A stretch of 64,000 nt of DNA from Druceiella hillmani (GCA_039881145.1 JAYKKI010000039.1:17366001-17430000), one strand, 5' to 3'; shown: positions 1-13,585, numbered from the stretch's first letter. Notes: a model not told the origin generated them from the sequence alone. Made by a program: numbers and translations.

Positions 1-1908
1 CTAGTGGAATGTACTCATTATCGTTTGCAAAAATACACTGTCTACCGTTTGAATTGAGATCACACAAAAATATAAATCTATAAATATATTCAATAATATT
101 TGCAAAATATATTTGAATGCTGATCTGATATGTTTGCATTGTCTACAGTATGCCTAATATGATATATTTTAATTTAAAAAATATATTGCCAAATTCATAG
201 TACATTTTTAAAAAATCTGTAGGTTAAGTCTATGGGTCGTCTAACTATGTTCATATTAACTTTTGCATTATAGTTGATTGCTACTATCAAATTTTTTGAA
301 ACATGGGTCAAAAAAATTACACTATGTGTCTATAATATTAGTATGTCAGTGAAACTAACTTAAATATTTTATTATAATTACACTGCAACCATCGTAATTA
401 GACACACATGAATATAACTTACTAGTTATATGAAAGATCAATATTAATGTAATTAATTTTAATAATGACACTATGTACGAAAAATAGAAAAATAATAAAT
501 TAATAAAACAAATGATGGAAAGAGGATAAAGTCATAGAATGTAAAGATGATAGCTCTTATTTATTGCGCACTCAATAAATTTGCTATTACAATTAAGAAC
601 AATCATCAAAAATTATAATTATAAATTATAATATTCGACATCTATATAGTACCTAAATATTATTCAAAATGCAAAATCATTCATATTCATTCACCAGTTT
701 TAATTATTAATTGATATTGGCACACATGCGGACAAAATAAAATAACCCTCGATTGTGGAGATTATATAACTGCAGATTTCATAATCAATCAATAATAAAA
801 GAAATATGCATAGGATTGAAATTCAATATTTAACATTTTCTATCTCGAGTCTATTATCAACCTATCACTATTTATCCACCACAAATCTGCTAATTTGGCA
901 CTTAATTCTGAAAAGGTACACCTAAAGAAATATTTTAAAAATTGGTATAAAATTATCACTAAAAAGGCACTATAATGTTATTATTTTGATATTAAATGTT
1001 TTTGCTTCAAATAATGAAAAAAATAAAATTAAGAATTGTCTATTTGCTTTGGGAAATCTGATCAAACTATCTATCTGGTTATATGGATAAAATATCTGCT
1101 GCTCTTGGCATAAATAGTATTATAACAAATAGGCTTTTACCCGTGGCTCCATCTCGGTGGATTTTTTATAAAAGCTTTGTCCTTTATTTGGATTTGTTCC
1201 TGATCCATGTGACTATCGTAGTCCTGTCTAAAAATAATATCAAACATTTAGCTATGCTATGCTCATATGCAAGTTTTTAGCTCTTGTGACACCATTTTTA
1301 TGTTGTAGTAATAAATTTCTATTATTGAATAAAACGACACCGACTTTCATTAGACAAGAATTATACTACTTCCCAAGTAAAAAGTGGCCTTTATATTGAT
1401 TGCAATCTATCTGAAGTAATATAGATAATATTTATATAGATAATATTATACTAAGTTTCATAAAAATATATCCAGCCATTTAGATGTGATTTAGTAATAA
1501 ATATTCAAAACATACTTTTCGTTATTGATATTCCACCTGAACAGAGTGGATGTTGAGTGATTTGTTGCTTAATTCCAGTGTTATTAGGAAACAAACAAAA
1601 GGGAGTAGTTACATTTATGATACTAGTTAGATACTGGTTAGAATAAATAAAAACATGTGCAAAAAAAATAATACAAAGAGTATCAAATTATTTTATGCAA
1701 TTGTATATTATAAGAACCATAGAGTAAACCGCCTTCATGTCATCCCCATATATTAAAAAGTTAGTAAATTCATGAAATCAGAATTCGAGATAATTTCTAG
1801 ATGAAAAACTCGACAGATTTTAATAGTTCTTATGTCATTACCATATAATGAGATTATTTAACATTTCATACTTTGGTAAGAATTTAAATTTTATATGAAT
1901 CTTAACAG
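1..1908 (+). other. Intron 3 (3' part) of GRHPR-like copy A
   Basis: AT-rich non-coding sequence upstream of the first visible exon of copy A. Long blocks are recognisably similar to intron 3 of copy C (about 48.83-50.21 kb), for example the 'gcctaatatgatatatttta' stretch near 150 matching one near 48,930, and the sequence around 1700-1900 matching 49,980-50,200. That similarity identifies it as intron rather than spacer. Short open frames here (for example 1083-1280) have no recognisable motif and lie in this paralogous intron, so I do not treat them as genes. Confidence 0.6.
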
Positions 1909-4900
1909 CGGAGACTGGAAGGAAGGTTTCCAAGCAGATCTCGGTGTGGATATCAAAGGTAGCGTCGTTGGTATTGTCGGTCTGGGTGGAATAGGACAGT
2001 TCATTGTAAAGCGGTTGAAAGGTTTTGAAGTCAAACAGTTTCTTTACACAGGCCGTTCTGAAAAGAAAGAAGGTAAATGTTATAAATGTGCTTGTCATGT
2101 AAACTTGACCAAATCAAAAATTAAGAGAGAATGTATTATCTACCTTTGACAGAATATATTAATTTGTTACAGTATTGAAACAGTCTTAAAGAAGATTAGA
2201 GAGTATTTAATATCTATAAGATTACTTATGTGTTGACGAAAATCCAGAAGATATTAGATATTTCCAGAGTTTATGTAGAATTTATTTATTTATTTATATA
2301 GAGGAAGGGATGATGGACCTATAATTCCATATTTATATACTTCCTTCGCTGTATAAAATCTCTATATAAGTATTCACTTCTTGTTAAACCTTTAGTTGTG
2401 CTCATAAAAATATTTTTATATTTTAATGAGTACAAAATGTGTATTTTTAAATTACTTTGATTTCTCAGGAAGATTTTGGCAACTTATGATTGACATTTTA
2501 ATTACCTCTTTATTTTATTAAATTGAAAAGTTTTATACTAAATAATAAACCTACAATATTAAATTAATAATTTATTTATTGTTCACCATAGTTGAATAAA
2601 AGGAAATATTAAAAACTATTGCCATAATCATCACCAACTTACGACAAACATTAAATTTAGCTTAATTTGACATATTAATTGTCATTTACAATTTTATTCA
2701 CACTAACGGGATATGTCAATGATTAAAACGAATGATTGAAAGCCAATGCGCCAACAATTGAATTGCAAACACTGTAGCTCTTTTAAAGGAATTATTTCAA
2801 CCTTTTTAAAGAGGCAGTATTTTTCATAATGTGATAAAATTATATAATTTTTTGAAATGAATATTTTAAAAATACAGGTAAAGAATTGGGTGCAGAATTT
2901 GTATCGTTAGATTATCTGTTAAAGGAGAGTGATTTCGTTATATTGGCCTGCCCTCTAACGTCCGAGACGAAACACTTGATCAATAAGGATACTTTGGCAC
3001 AAATGAAACGGCAGTCTGTCCTCATCAATATTGCACGTGGAGGTAATCATTATTCGCACTTTTATTCTATGGGTTAGATGATTACATACATTACAGTATA
3101 TTAAAAAAGCACGTCAAAATCATTCGTTACTCTTACATGTAGATTAGGTAAAGTCGAAACAACAAATGTCATATAAAATATAGTGGAAATGTGCTTTGTA
3201 ATCAAATTGGTAGATCCATAATTCATCTTTATAAAATAGCATCTCTATTAATAATTAGCAAGAAATCTATGTTATATTTATGCTCTTATAAAAGGAGACC
3301 CCGTCCTAAAACATAATCAATTTCAGATTAATAAATTTAAATATTAAATTTACTAAATGCAAAATTAACGACATTTTGTTGTAATTATATTGAGACTGCA
3401 ACTTATTTACAAAAATGTATTTTGACGTACCTATATGTGCACATAGTTCTCAAGCTTTATTAGCTAGAGAAAGTTAGCAACTGCCTAACATAAAAAAATA
3501 GAATTTCAAACTTTTATTTTACAATTTCTCAGTGAGGAAACCCTGTTCTGAGCTATTACATCTACAACAACCTAATTTTCCCATTTTTATTTTATCTCCT
3601 TAAAAGAATAGAAACATATTGAAACTATATAAAACTTTTAGCTTAATTGCTACAAACATTATTTAATGCTGTCCACTTTACTTAATCTGTAAAGCTAGCA
3701 TTATATGGTTCTTCATTTCTCTTCAACTTGAAAACTTTCAGTGCTAGTTTCGTTTATAGATTGTTTATATATACCTATTAAATCCCTGACTTATTGTAAA
3801 TACTGATGTACCAAAATTCAAACAAAATACCTCGATTACCAAATAGTGCAATTCTCTAAAGTAGAATTTATTTTCACTTATTAAATCCGTAAATTATTGT
3901 CAATATCTAATATACAGACTTTTTCATCTATTCTGTTTTATCTCTACATAAACAATATGTAAATTATACTGTTTGATCATGTCTTAAATTTTTTATCCTA
4001 CAATTAAAATATTATTTTTGTCTCCATATGGTGCACACATTTTAAATGATACTACAGTAAGACTATTGCATCAAATGCAAAAGTTACTACAAATTTAGCA
4101 AATGTATTATTTACATATATTAAAAATAATATGCGGTTTGAATAGACATTTGTAATTTCACTGATAAAATGGCAACATAGTTTTTTTGACTTAACATATT
4201 TTTTCTCTTTCAGGATGCGTTAACCAGGACGACTTGTATGATGCATTGAAAAACAAGCAAATCTTTGCGGCTGGTTTGGATGTAATGACACCTGAACCCT
4301 TACCTAAAGATCATCCGTTGACTACATTGCCAAATTGTTGTAAGTTTCTTATATTTTGGTTGATTTAAGGTGTGATGCTAATTTTGTAAATAGGAAAATG
4401 TTGTTTGTTTTTAGGGCTTGGCAGAAAAACAGCTTATTCAATTGACATGAAACTTTCACTATCATATAGCTTAAACTAACGAATGACATAATTATTTATT
4501 TGTTGTGAGCATCCATTTTTGTCTAGCCAATACCGAACCGTAGCCAAACTGCTCAATGCGAGTTCTGAGCGGCGAGCACCGCTCTTCCCAGCTGTAAGTT
4601 GTTTGGCGAATCTCTTTGAGATATTCGTCAAAGTGAGTACAATTGTCCGAGCCCGTACATAAATTAGTATTTATGTTTGCGAACCTATATTATCGCAAAA
4701 GATCAAGAAAAATCACCCTTATTGGTAAATAAATGCTGCGATCATCCCCTACTAGATTACATCCCCTGCTATTTTCGAAAATGACATGGGAGTCTATACA
4801 CCCATATAATTTCCGAAAATTAAAGGAATTTGATACACGGTCGAGTGAAGTATTCGTAACAAACATTTATTTACCGCGAGCTTTTGCTCGATGCTCACAA

Positions 4901-7207
4901 ATGTTCGGTATGAACATTCACTCAATGTAAATGCTCATGTCAGTCTTTAACTTTAAATTATGCAGATGGAGGGACAGGATACATAATATCTTTTTAATGG
5001 GTAATGAGAGACATGTATTTTGGTTAAAGTATGCAACATGCATTTCTGGTTTTAACATTTAAACGATTATAGTAACATTGAAGTTATGTTGGAAAGTATT
5101 GTAGACAACACAAAAGTCTACAATAAAGCTGTTGGACATGCTGTGGGACATGTTGTACTCAGCTAAAGCGAGAATAAATGACTATGCAATTGAGAATTTC
5201 TTAAATAAATTAACCGTAAATAATTATTAACTAATAAGCTCTGACCAGGGTGCAGGCTCGTGCACTATGGTGTGCAGGATTGAGCCACTTCAGGGTAAAC
5301 CCTGGAGTGCACAGGCCACTTTTACATAATATCGGCGCTCATGCCACGTCAATAAATTAAATAAATATTACTCCGAAAGTATTGATTTTATTGAACGGAA
5401 GTTTTTTATTTATATAGAGAAGAAGTGTAGTAATAAAATAATTGAGGTATTTGTACCATACCTATAATGTTTAAAAAACAATGAAATAAAGTATTTAACA
5501 AATTCTATAAAACAAATTTTATAAAGCAAAAATCTATCAAATACAATTATCATTATTACCATAAAAAAATATAAACTAGAATTAATAAACGTAAATTTAA
5601 AAAAATTATATATCCTAACAAAAACTTATCTTATGGTTAACCATCCCAACTTTCTGTCACTTTGTTAATGCAACAAAATGCAATACTAAAAAGTAATGCA
5701 ATTATTTTCATAATAATGCAGAATTTTTATGCAATTTGAGATAAAAAAAATAATGCATAGGGTACTGGAAATATTTTAAAACTTTCATTTCCATTAGCTT
5801 AGAAAAAGTTACGAAAGAAAAGTTACGAAAGAAAAAGTTACATGAATACTTTAGCATTCATTCATAAATCAACATTTTCTACAGCATAAACTGAAAAAAA
5901 CAGTTGATGAAAAATAACAAATTATAAATTTAAAACTGGTATAAGTTCATGGCAATGGAGGCAAAATTTTGCATAAGTCAAAATGAAAATTCAAAAATAT
6001 TGAGTATAACTGACTCAAATCACATACAAATTGGTATTCCGTATTAGTCATGAAACTTTTTAGTAAAATATGCGAAATTCAATAATATTACTACTGTACT
6101 TCGTATGTGAAAACGAAAATTACGTCAATGGGGAAAAAACAAAATGGCAGCTATTTTGAAAAAATATGATTTTGCAATTACTCATTTTATTTATTTAGAC
6201 ACATGAGTGTGAAATGTCTTTTATAACTGTAGATGCAAAACTAGCACACAAGACACAATTCTACTCCAATGCAGATCAAATTTTACTATTTCATAGCCTC
6301 GAAAATAACCATTGTCTGCAAATAAGCCTATATTCGTTCGATAATTAGTTCTTCTTTTGATGATGTTTAATTTTGTACACGTTTATCTCATGTTAATTTA
6401 AATATTTACTTTTAAATGGTGCTAATTGATACATGCACAAATGTTGAAATCAAGGACTCAAAACTAAATGCAGTCATGCTCCCTTTTTTGCCCAGACAGA
6501 GTCGGGGTAAACAGCTAGCAGAATAGTATTTCTAATTCAGACTTAAAATTTCACATAATTAAATCTTGACAAATAGTGATACATACATACAGACCAGAAC
6601 TATTTATTGATACAGAGTCCTTGATATAAACAATATATCAATTAACAGTCGGCATTCCTTTCAGTTTAATAACGTTAGTCCAATTTTTACATATGAATTA
6701 AAAACTACATACCTCGTGCAAATTTATGGAATATCTGTAAACTTATGAATGATGCTTGAAAATTTTCTGTTGGATGCTTTTATGTTTCTCAAACCTCATT
6801 CAATTTCATGTATACATCCAGTTATTTTATGCGACAAACGGCACCAAGAAAGCAACAACAGATAACATACTGTGCTTATGTTGTACTATACTATAGTACA
6901 ATATAATTCCATATTGCACAATCAATTGTTGACCAGCATTATGAAGGACAATCTTAGATTATAGTTTTCCAGAAATGTGCAATTTAGCAGGATTTTAGGA
7001 TCATATAAAAAGATCAGTATTTTCTTGGAAATATTTAAATTACTTCTTTCAATAATTCCCAAAAAAAAATTGAAATTAATTTCAGTTATGATACCACACA
7101 TTGGAAGCGCAACCACTAGCACCCGAAACAAAATGGCAGAATTGTCAGCACTGAATGCGATACAGGCAATTCGCGATGGAACATTGTTGACTGAAGTTGA
7201 TTTATAA
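1909..7207 (+). CDS. GRHPR-like D-2-hydroxyacid dehydrogenase, copy A (3' part)
   Basis: C-terminal 192 codons of a glyoxylate/hydroxypyruvate reductase-type enzyme, with exons 4-7 at 1909-2072, 2878-3042, 4214-4339 and 7086-7207 (TAA). Exons 1-3 lie left of the window. All four exons are open, join in phase and have AG/GT boundaries at the same places as copies B and C. Visible motifs are the Rossmann loop GLGGIGQ and then TGRS in exon 4 (an Arg here is compatible with NADPH use), the catalytic Arg in INIARGG (exon 5), the catalytic Glu in [11 protein letters not shown] (exon 6) and the catalytic His in PHIGSAT (exon 7). The family reduces glyoxylate and hydroxypyruvate in the cytosol or peroxisome. 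Oddities are Phe instead of Ala right after GLGGIGQ, and an exon 7 that differs more from B and C than they differ from each other. Family assignment is firm; substrate is inferred. Confidence 0.88.
4504..4899. repeat. Candidate TIR element in intron 6 of copy A
   Basis: A relatively GC-rich island inside AT-rich intron. It is bounded by a 10-bp inverted repeat (TGTGAGCATC at 4504-4513, GATGCTCACA at 4890-4899) and contains smaller palindromes such as gagcggcgagcaccgctc. No coding sequence is recognisable. It could be a MITE. The short TIR and the lack of a clear target duplication keep confidence low. Confidence 0.3.
5231..5345. repeat. GC-rich interspersed-repeat-like patch
   Basis: About 115 bp of markedly GC-richer sequence in copy A intron 6. 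It has internal partial inverted repeats (CCAGGGTGCAG against CCCTGGAGTGCAC). It stands out from the AT-rich surroundings like a short inserted repeat. No family identified. The rest of this intron (5346-7085) shows nothing beyond AT-rich sequence. Confidence 0.25.
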
Positions 7208-7284
7208 CCAAGCGTGATTGAAAATGATAAATGTTATTTGATTTATGATTCTTGAATGAGAATATTGTAAATAGAAATTATGTT

Positions 7285-7290
7285 AATAAA
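7285..7290 (+). terminator. Candidate poly(A) signal of copy A
   Basis: AATAAA lies 78 bp downstream of the TAA of copy A, a usual 3'UTR distance for insect genes. Assigned by position only. Confidence 0.4.
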
Positions 7291-8722
7291 TTATTTGTTT
7301 GAGGAAATTATTGTTTTGCCTATTTTAATTCAGTTACGTGACAGCAATAATCACAAAGTATTACTTAATAAGATGTTGTAAAGGCTCTGTTCTTGTGGGA
7401 TACAGATGGCCTTTATTTTCTGTTCTTTAGAACACAGATGAAGATTCAAAAATCCTTAATAATAAAAGTTTTTTTTCTTTTGGTACAATATAGTAAACCT
7501 CCAATAAAACATTATGGTCGGGACCCAAACCGTTTCTGTTAATCATGCAGACAAATGACTGAAAAATCTTTAACAACCCCACCCAGCATAGTGTAATAGA
7601 TCAATATGACAGCTTAATTGGAAATAAATTCATCAAGATGATGTAATGTAATTTACAAAAACAAATAATTTGTATTGGTATACTTTCAGTTTAGTATTTG
7701 TATATAATGCGAACTTACACTATGAAGTCCTTAAAATGATCGATCAGATTTTTTTTTCCTTCTTCAAACTTTCTTATCGACTATGTTTTCATACTTTACA
7801 TAGAAAGTAGTATCTTTATTGTATTTGCATCTTCTTGCATCTCGGCGTACATTGATAACATTGTTTCAGTTTCTTTGTGGGTTGAAGTTGCTTTCATCAG
7901 GATTAAACCACACATTTTCATCAATTTCTTCTTTGACCGCAATTACACTTGAAACAATTTCTTCATCATTAAATTTTACGAAACCTCCATCTTAATTCAC
8001 CGTTCCTCGCCGTTCTATACGTCATTGCATACTTACTCAATTCATCATCATTTGAGTCAAGTCTGTTTTTTTCCTTCTTTTCTTCTAGTTTTAGATCTGT
8101 AAGATCATCATTAATTTTTCATCAGCAAGTTGTCATTTGATTAATGACAATTTTGAAAATCGCGTCTATCAGGTGTGAGTTTTGCAAAACTCGTACAGAT
8201 TTTCTATCATCGGGTGAAAGCAATATTAGCCAAATACCTTTATTTCATCGCTTCTCCAAGTAGTCTTGTACCAAGGTTATAATAAAAGCAATATAACCAT
8301 TGATATAAGGTTTACTACAACAGCATTTCATCTTTTCTAGCATATACTATTCCACAGGTTGGATTAATTTGACCATTTTCTCTTTAAAATATTTCCTAGA
8401 CTTAATAATGAATGTTTTTTTCCCTAAGTATTTTACCACAAATGTCTAATTATTGAATGCCATGTGAGACTTGAACTTCTCTAGCCTTCCTATGCTTACA
8501 TTAAAATGATGATCTTCGTCAAGTTTTTATTGATATATTTATAAAGTTATACAATGTAAGTCACTAAAATACTTGTACATTGTACAATTTTCTAAAATAA
8601 ACTATACTGCTACCATACCATAAAACTCATTAATATAAAAATTGGGAAAACTCACTTTTGCTACTGTTCTGTATAGTATTTAAATGCTGTTCGAAATTTC
8701 TACGAGTTAATCTCTTCAAAGT
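7291..8722. other. Spacer A-B, first part; no clear gene
   Basis: AT-rich spacer after copy A. On the minus strand about 7.75-8.45 kb there are short stretches rich in Asp/Glu codons, broken by many stops. They might be an old transposase tail, but I could not match them to a family, so no gene is called. Confidence 0.3.
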
Positions 8723-8881
8723 GCCCACCTGAAGATGTTGTCATACAATGAAACCTAGGTCATCATTAAGGATTTAAAAAAAGTAGATATAATACGACAT
8801 TACTTAGTTTCATTAACTTGTGAATATAAAAAAAACTAAGTGATAATGAATTTCTACAAACTTAACGCCAGATATATTCAA
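8723..8881 (+). mobile_element. Foldback retroposon-like element, copy 1 (5' truncated)
   Basis: Carries only the second arm and 3' tail of the palindromic family seen at 18721, 35861, 37541 and 47545. It begins at GCCCACCTGAAGATGTTG, runs through a diverged arm (aaacctaggt, then tagtttcatt) and ends in the family tail ccagatatattcaa. It is flanked by an imperfect 10-bp repeat, TCTTCAAAGT (8713-8722) and TATTCAAACT (8882-8891). The most diverged copy, with a small internal insertion and a deletion. Confidence 0.65.
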
Positions 8882-9164
8882 TATTCAAACTTTTTCTTTT
8901 AGGGAATGCTTACCGGCATTACCACATATATGCATTGTATTTACGGCTCCTTTGACTCGAAAATTAACGTTGAAAATATTTTAAAACAGATATTAACATC
9001 TGTCGTATACTTATTACATATTGTGTGTATGTAGTTTTCAAAACCAAACAAAAATTATAATAGAGGATCTTATTCATACTAGAAGTATTAAAGAAAAAAT
9101 TAAATGAATGCGAGTAACCTTTATGCGTGGTTGATGTAAAATTTATTTGACGGATGTGGCAGGT

Positions 9165-10165
9165 ATTATGTGGTCGATAGTATAGTTACTTTGCAAAGTA
9201 ACAACTACCAATAGCAAAGTAACAACTATCAATAGCAAATATCTTGAATCACAGTTGACTTACTCCCATCCGTTAAGGAATTACATAGTTCGCCTCCAGA
9301 AATCATCATCAGACCCTGACCTGGTCAATGGTGTAGTTATTTTGCAAAGTAACTACTACCAGTAGCCTAGTCGGTAACCTAGTCAACAACATAATTATTT
9401 GGCAAAATTATAACTAACCGCAGCAAATATCTTAAATCACGGTTAATTTACTACCATACATTATGGAGTTCCATTGTTTATCTCCAAAACTCATCATCAG
9501 ACCCTGACCTGGTTGATGGTAAAGGTATTTTGCAAAGTAACAGCTATCAGTAGCAAATATCTTGATTCACATTTGACTTACTACCATCTGTTAAGGAGTT
9601 GCATTGTTCGTCTCAAGAACTTATTATCACATCCTGACCTTGTCGATGATGAAGCTATTTTGCAAAGTAACAACTATCAGTAACAAATATATTAAATCAC
9701 TGTAGATTTACTGCCATATGTTAAGGAGTTCCGTTGTTCATCTCTAGAACTCATCATTAGATCCTAACCTGGTCGATAATGAAGTTATTTTGCAAAGTAA
9801 CAACTCTCAGTGGCAAATATCTTGAATCACAGCTGATTTACTACCATCTGTTAAAGAATTTCATTGTTCATCTCCAGAACTAATTATCAGATCCTGACCT
9901 GGCCGATCATGAACTTATTTTGCAAAATAACATCTCTCAGTTGCAAATATCATGGATCGCAATTAATTTACTACTATCCGTTAAGGAGTTCCAATGTTCA
10001 TCTTCAGAATTCATCATCAGACTTCGACCTGGTTGATGGTGAAGTAATTTTCCAAAGTTACAACTACCAGTAGCAAATATCTTATATCATGGTTCATTTA
10101 CTACCATCCGTTAAGGAGTTCCATTTTTCATTTCGGAATCTCACCACCAAATAATCACCATATTT
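9165..10165. repeat. 130-bp tandem repeat (satellite-like), about 7-8 units
   Basis: Tandem array in the A-B spacer. The motif 'tttgcaaagtaac' recurs at 130-bp steps (about 9528, 9658, 9788, 9918 and 10048, with more degenerate earlier units). Each unit also carries 'aaatatcttgaatcac', 'ctaccatccgttaaggag' and 'catcatcagaccctgacct'. Units are diverged by roughly a tenth or more, so the array is not recent. Open frames at 9474-9683 and 9864-10073 are the same repeat read in phase and are not genes. Confidence 0.85.
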
Positions 10166-10249
10166 ATAAGGGACCACCTCGCTAGTATACATTTTCAAGC
10201 AAAATAAGTATTAGTAACAAATTTAGTAATAAATTCAAGTATGTATATG

Positions 10250-10672
10250 TTACCAGCCATACCCAATTTCAGGCCAAAGTAGTTTATGCTATGCGTTTCA
10301 GAATAAACTAATTTGTCCTAGGACAAACTAGTTTCGCCTGAAAACTATGGATTAGTTTGGCCTAGACTGAACTGATTTTGAATTATTATTCAAGTAAATT
10401 AATGGGTAAAATTAAAAAGCAATCGATTAGATGAACAATATTTATTCAAATATTATCTACCTAATTATAAAAAATAGTATTAATTGGAACACAACATTTG
10501 CAACCTCTAAAAGTGCGTTACAAATAGCTTAATAAAAAATGCAAACTGAGAAGTACTGATTAGTTTATTTTTATTTTACAGTTTCGTAAAACTGGTTTGT
10601 CCTAGGACAAATTAGTTTATCCCGAAACTTGTGCGATCAACCAATTTTCTGAAATCGAGTTTGGCCAGTAAC
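10250..10672. mobile_element. Non-autonomous TIR element (MITE)
   Basis: Bounded by imperfect ~24-bp terminal inverted repeats, starting GTTACCAGCC at 10250 and ending GGCCAGTAAC at 10672, with ATAT on both sides as a possible target duplication. Internally it carries two copies of the palindrome TTTGTCCTAGGACAAA with flanking tagttt sequences. No coding capacity. Confidence 0.55.
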
Positions 10673-11408
10673 ATATATAAAACATATACTCATGAAAACT
10701 GATGCTTCCAAATACAGGAAACTGCGTAAGCAAGCTATAGAATTTATTGAATGTTTTTTCTGTCCGAAAAATAATCTGAGTTGCTCTCAAGTTGTGTCTA
10801 AAGAAGTTTTACTTCAAAAAATCTTCTTGTTAGCTATGTTTAACGTCAAAATTTAGACTAAAGGATATTTTCTTTTTCTTCAGTCTTATAATGAAAAGAA
10901 ATCATTCTGAGGTTCAAACCTAATATTTCAGAGTTCAGACTTTTATCTTCTTCTAATTTTCTAATTTTGCAGGTGAATGCAACTCACATACTATCCAAAT
11001 ACCAAGTTATAAATTCTTATCTCAACTATAAGTACAAAATAACATGATTACATAAACGTACAAAATGTCCCCAAAAATATTGCAAATATTAAAAAATATT
11101 CATTATTTAAGCAATTCTATGAATTATAGAGTAGCTACAATTAAGTTGTATATAAGAAAAATTCATAAAACTGTTCAGAAATTGTAATTATAAATATCTT
11201 TTTAGACAATATACTGAATATTATAAAGTCTACTTCATTTGCATATACTTTGAATATTTAAAAGTTTATTAAATATATTTATAAACATACATGTATATAC
11301 TTCTATGTGCATGTAACACTGACTTGTCAGTTTTTCTAATTCCAAAGTGAGACAAAATGTGAATTTAAATGATGTTGTTCGTCACAAGTATAGAACACAA
11401 TAAATACA

Positions 11409-11474
<66 letters not shown>

Positions 11475-12838
11475 ATAAAAAATAGTACAAATTATGCAAA
11501 ATTCAATTAAATGTGCATAAATACATTCTGATAAAGTTCTTTAACATTCGTAAACATGTACCATGTTACTTACTGCGTATACTATTATAAAAATAATGTT
11601 ATCCTAATTAATTTAGAAAAATAAGTGTAATGTCAATAAAATTTTACATAAAAATGAAACTAAATCTTCATATGAATTTTGATTATAGATTTCTATTGGA
11701 TTCAAGCTTGTAGCGACTCCAATGTACCACAGAGATCAAAAGAGTTTCATATTTTTATATCTTGTTTCATGACTGTCCTGGCCTGGATATGAACATTTTA
11801 ACAATCACATGAGAGGTATTAACCTTATATCATCAATGGGGCGCACATTCAATGCACTTAATCTGGATGACATTGGCAACAGACTCAATGAGGGACATCA
11901 TTTCCATATGGTGATAGTCAGTTTCTAAATGAAGCATTTTACTGCGAAACATGTCTTAGCCATTAATGGGGATATTTAAAATAAATGTAAATAATCATTA
12001 TACCATGCCTTTCAAACCAAATAAACCCGCAGCTGTAGATACATTCTTTTGATAAAAATTCTTCATGCACCAAATGCAATGCGCCAATAGCATTATGATA
12101 AGAATGATGGTCGCAAATGTTTTTGTTTCATTTAAATATTATCATCGAAAACTAAACCAATAACCTCGAAAATTCAATTCGTAATTTTCATATTATCCTG
12201 ACATAAACTTGTTATATTTTTAATTAAAAAAATTTAATTTGAATGAAGTTATGTCTAGATAAAATAGAATAAATGTGGCGGCATATTAAAAACATTGTGA
12301 AACATGAACTATTTCAATATATTATTTAAGATTTTTTATCTATTAATTAGGATAAAAAATGGGGGGGCATGATTAAACTTTAATATCATTGAAATATAAT
12401 AATATATATATGCCCATTAAGACATATCCACCTACAAAATATGTTGTAAACTTTACGTACCATGACTTATAGACAAAACAAATTGATAAAAATTATAACA
12501 TTTTTAATGTTAATCTTTGTCATTTCAACCTTAAAAATTACTAACAAATATTCGATTTTAATAAACTCAAAACATTTTATAATCACTTGTGGTATACTCA
12601 ACCTTCAGACTCAATTCAATCTGCCAAACTGAATTAATTGAAAAAAATGGCTAGAAAATATTAGTCATTGACAGAATTACAAATAATTTAAGAAAAGTCT
12701 GTTTTTTATTAAATAAAATAAACCGATTACATTAATTGTATTATATAGTGATATATATCAATGAGAAAACTATGTCTTTAACATTATAATTAATTTTAAG
12801 TTTACATAAACCGTTTTTGTTACACGTGTTATGTGGTG
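10673..12838. other. Spacer A-B, second part; no gene seen
   Basis: AT-rich spacer upstream of copy B. It holds a (TA)n tract (11411-11469) and a G-run at 12361-12367. I see no coding motif and no recognisable transposase. Confidence 0.4.
11411..11469. repeat. (TA)n microsatellite
   Basis: About 29 uninterrupted TA dinucleotides. Confidence 0.95.
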
Positions 12839-12985
12839 CTTGATAATTGTTTATCATATGTTCTATAACAATAAACTTGGACTTATTTTTCTTATCTAAC
12901 CGAGGTGAATAATACAACACTCAGTCAAACTGGTGTCTTCCTGCTCAACAGTCATTTCGTGTAACATTTAAACATTTTGTTTAGG
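12830..12985 (+). promoter_or_regulatory. Promoter and 5'UTR of copy B
   Basis: Sequence before the copy B start is alignable with that before copies C and D, while the flanks are not. Shared elements in order are gcTTGATAA, TTATCA (12851-12856), TTATCT followed by aac (12892-12900), an initiator-like TCAGTCAA (12921), a CTGCTCAACAGT block, and 'catttaaacattttgtt' immediately before the ATG. TTATCA and TTATCT are WGATAR sites on the minus strand. There is no clear TATA box. The TCAGT core would give a 65-nt 5'UTR. The 'tttag|gATG' also looks like a splice acceptor, so a 5'UTR intron cannot be excluded. Confidence 0.5.
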
Positions 12986-13539
12986 ATGGTGGATAATAAT
13001 AAGAAAATATTAGTGACTAGTAATGATTTCCCAGAGTGTGCACTTCAAATGCTCCGTGATAGGTACGTATTCGTTGTATAACATATTACAAAGTCACATT
13101 TATATTTAGTTGTTTAAACTTAAGTTATGTTTATAAAATAATATTTCAGAAAATGTATTATAATACTTGTATAGAATTTATATATCTGTAGCTTAATGCT
13201 GTAGGTCTATGTCTCCCTACCATCTAAAAATAATATAGACAAGTAATTATGAGAAATACGAAATAACATATTAAGCCAATTAATATTTTATTTCATACAT
13301 GTAAGAAGTAAGATGTGATCTGCAGTAATGAGACTTATAAGAGATAGAACCTTCATAGACAATTCTTAAAAACTTATTTTCTTAATATATTTCTGATGTT
13401 AGGCATAGTCTCCAATAGACAAAAATTTTTTTTTAAAATTCTGTGTAAATTTTTTAACGTAATTGAAATTCACGCGCAATCTAGTAGATTTCAATGGTAA
13501 GTAAAAAAAACAAAAGCATCCTAAATAAAGATCTATATC

Positions 13540-13585
<46 letters not shown>

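Noticed and set aside
7750..8450. Acidic-residue-rich minus-strand fragments as a pogo/Tigger-type transposase tail
   Set aside because: The fragments carry many stops and I could not align them to a specific family from memory; kept only as a note.
9474..10073. Two similar 69-codon open frames
   Set aside because: They are the 130-bp satellite read in the same phase, not a gene pair.
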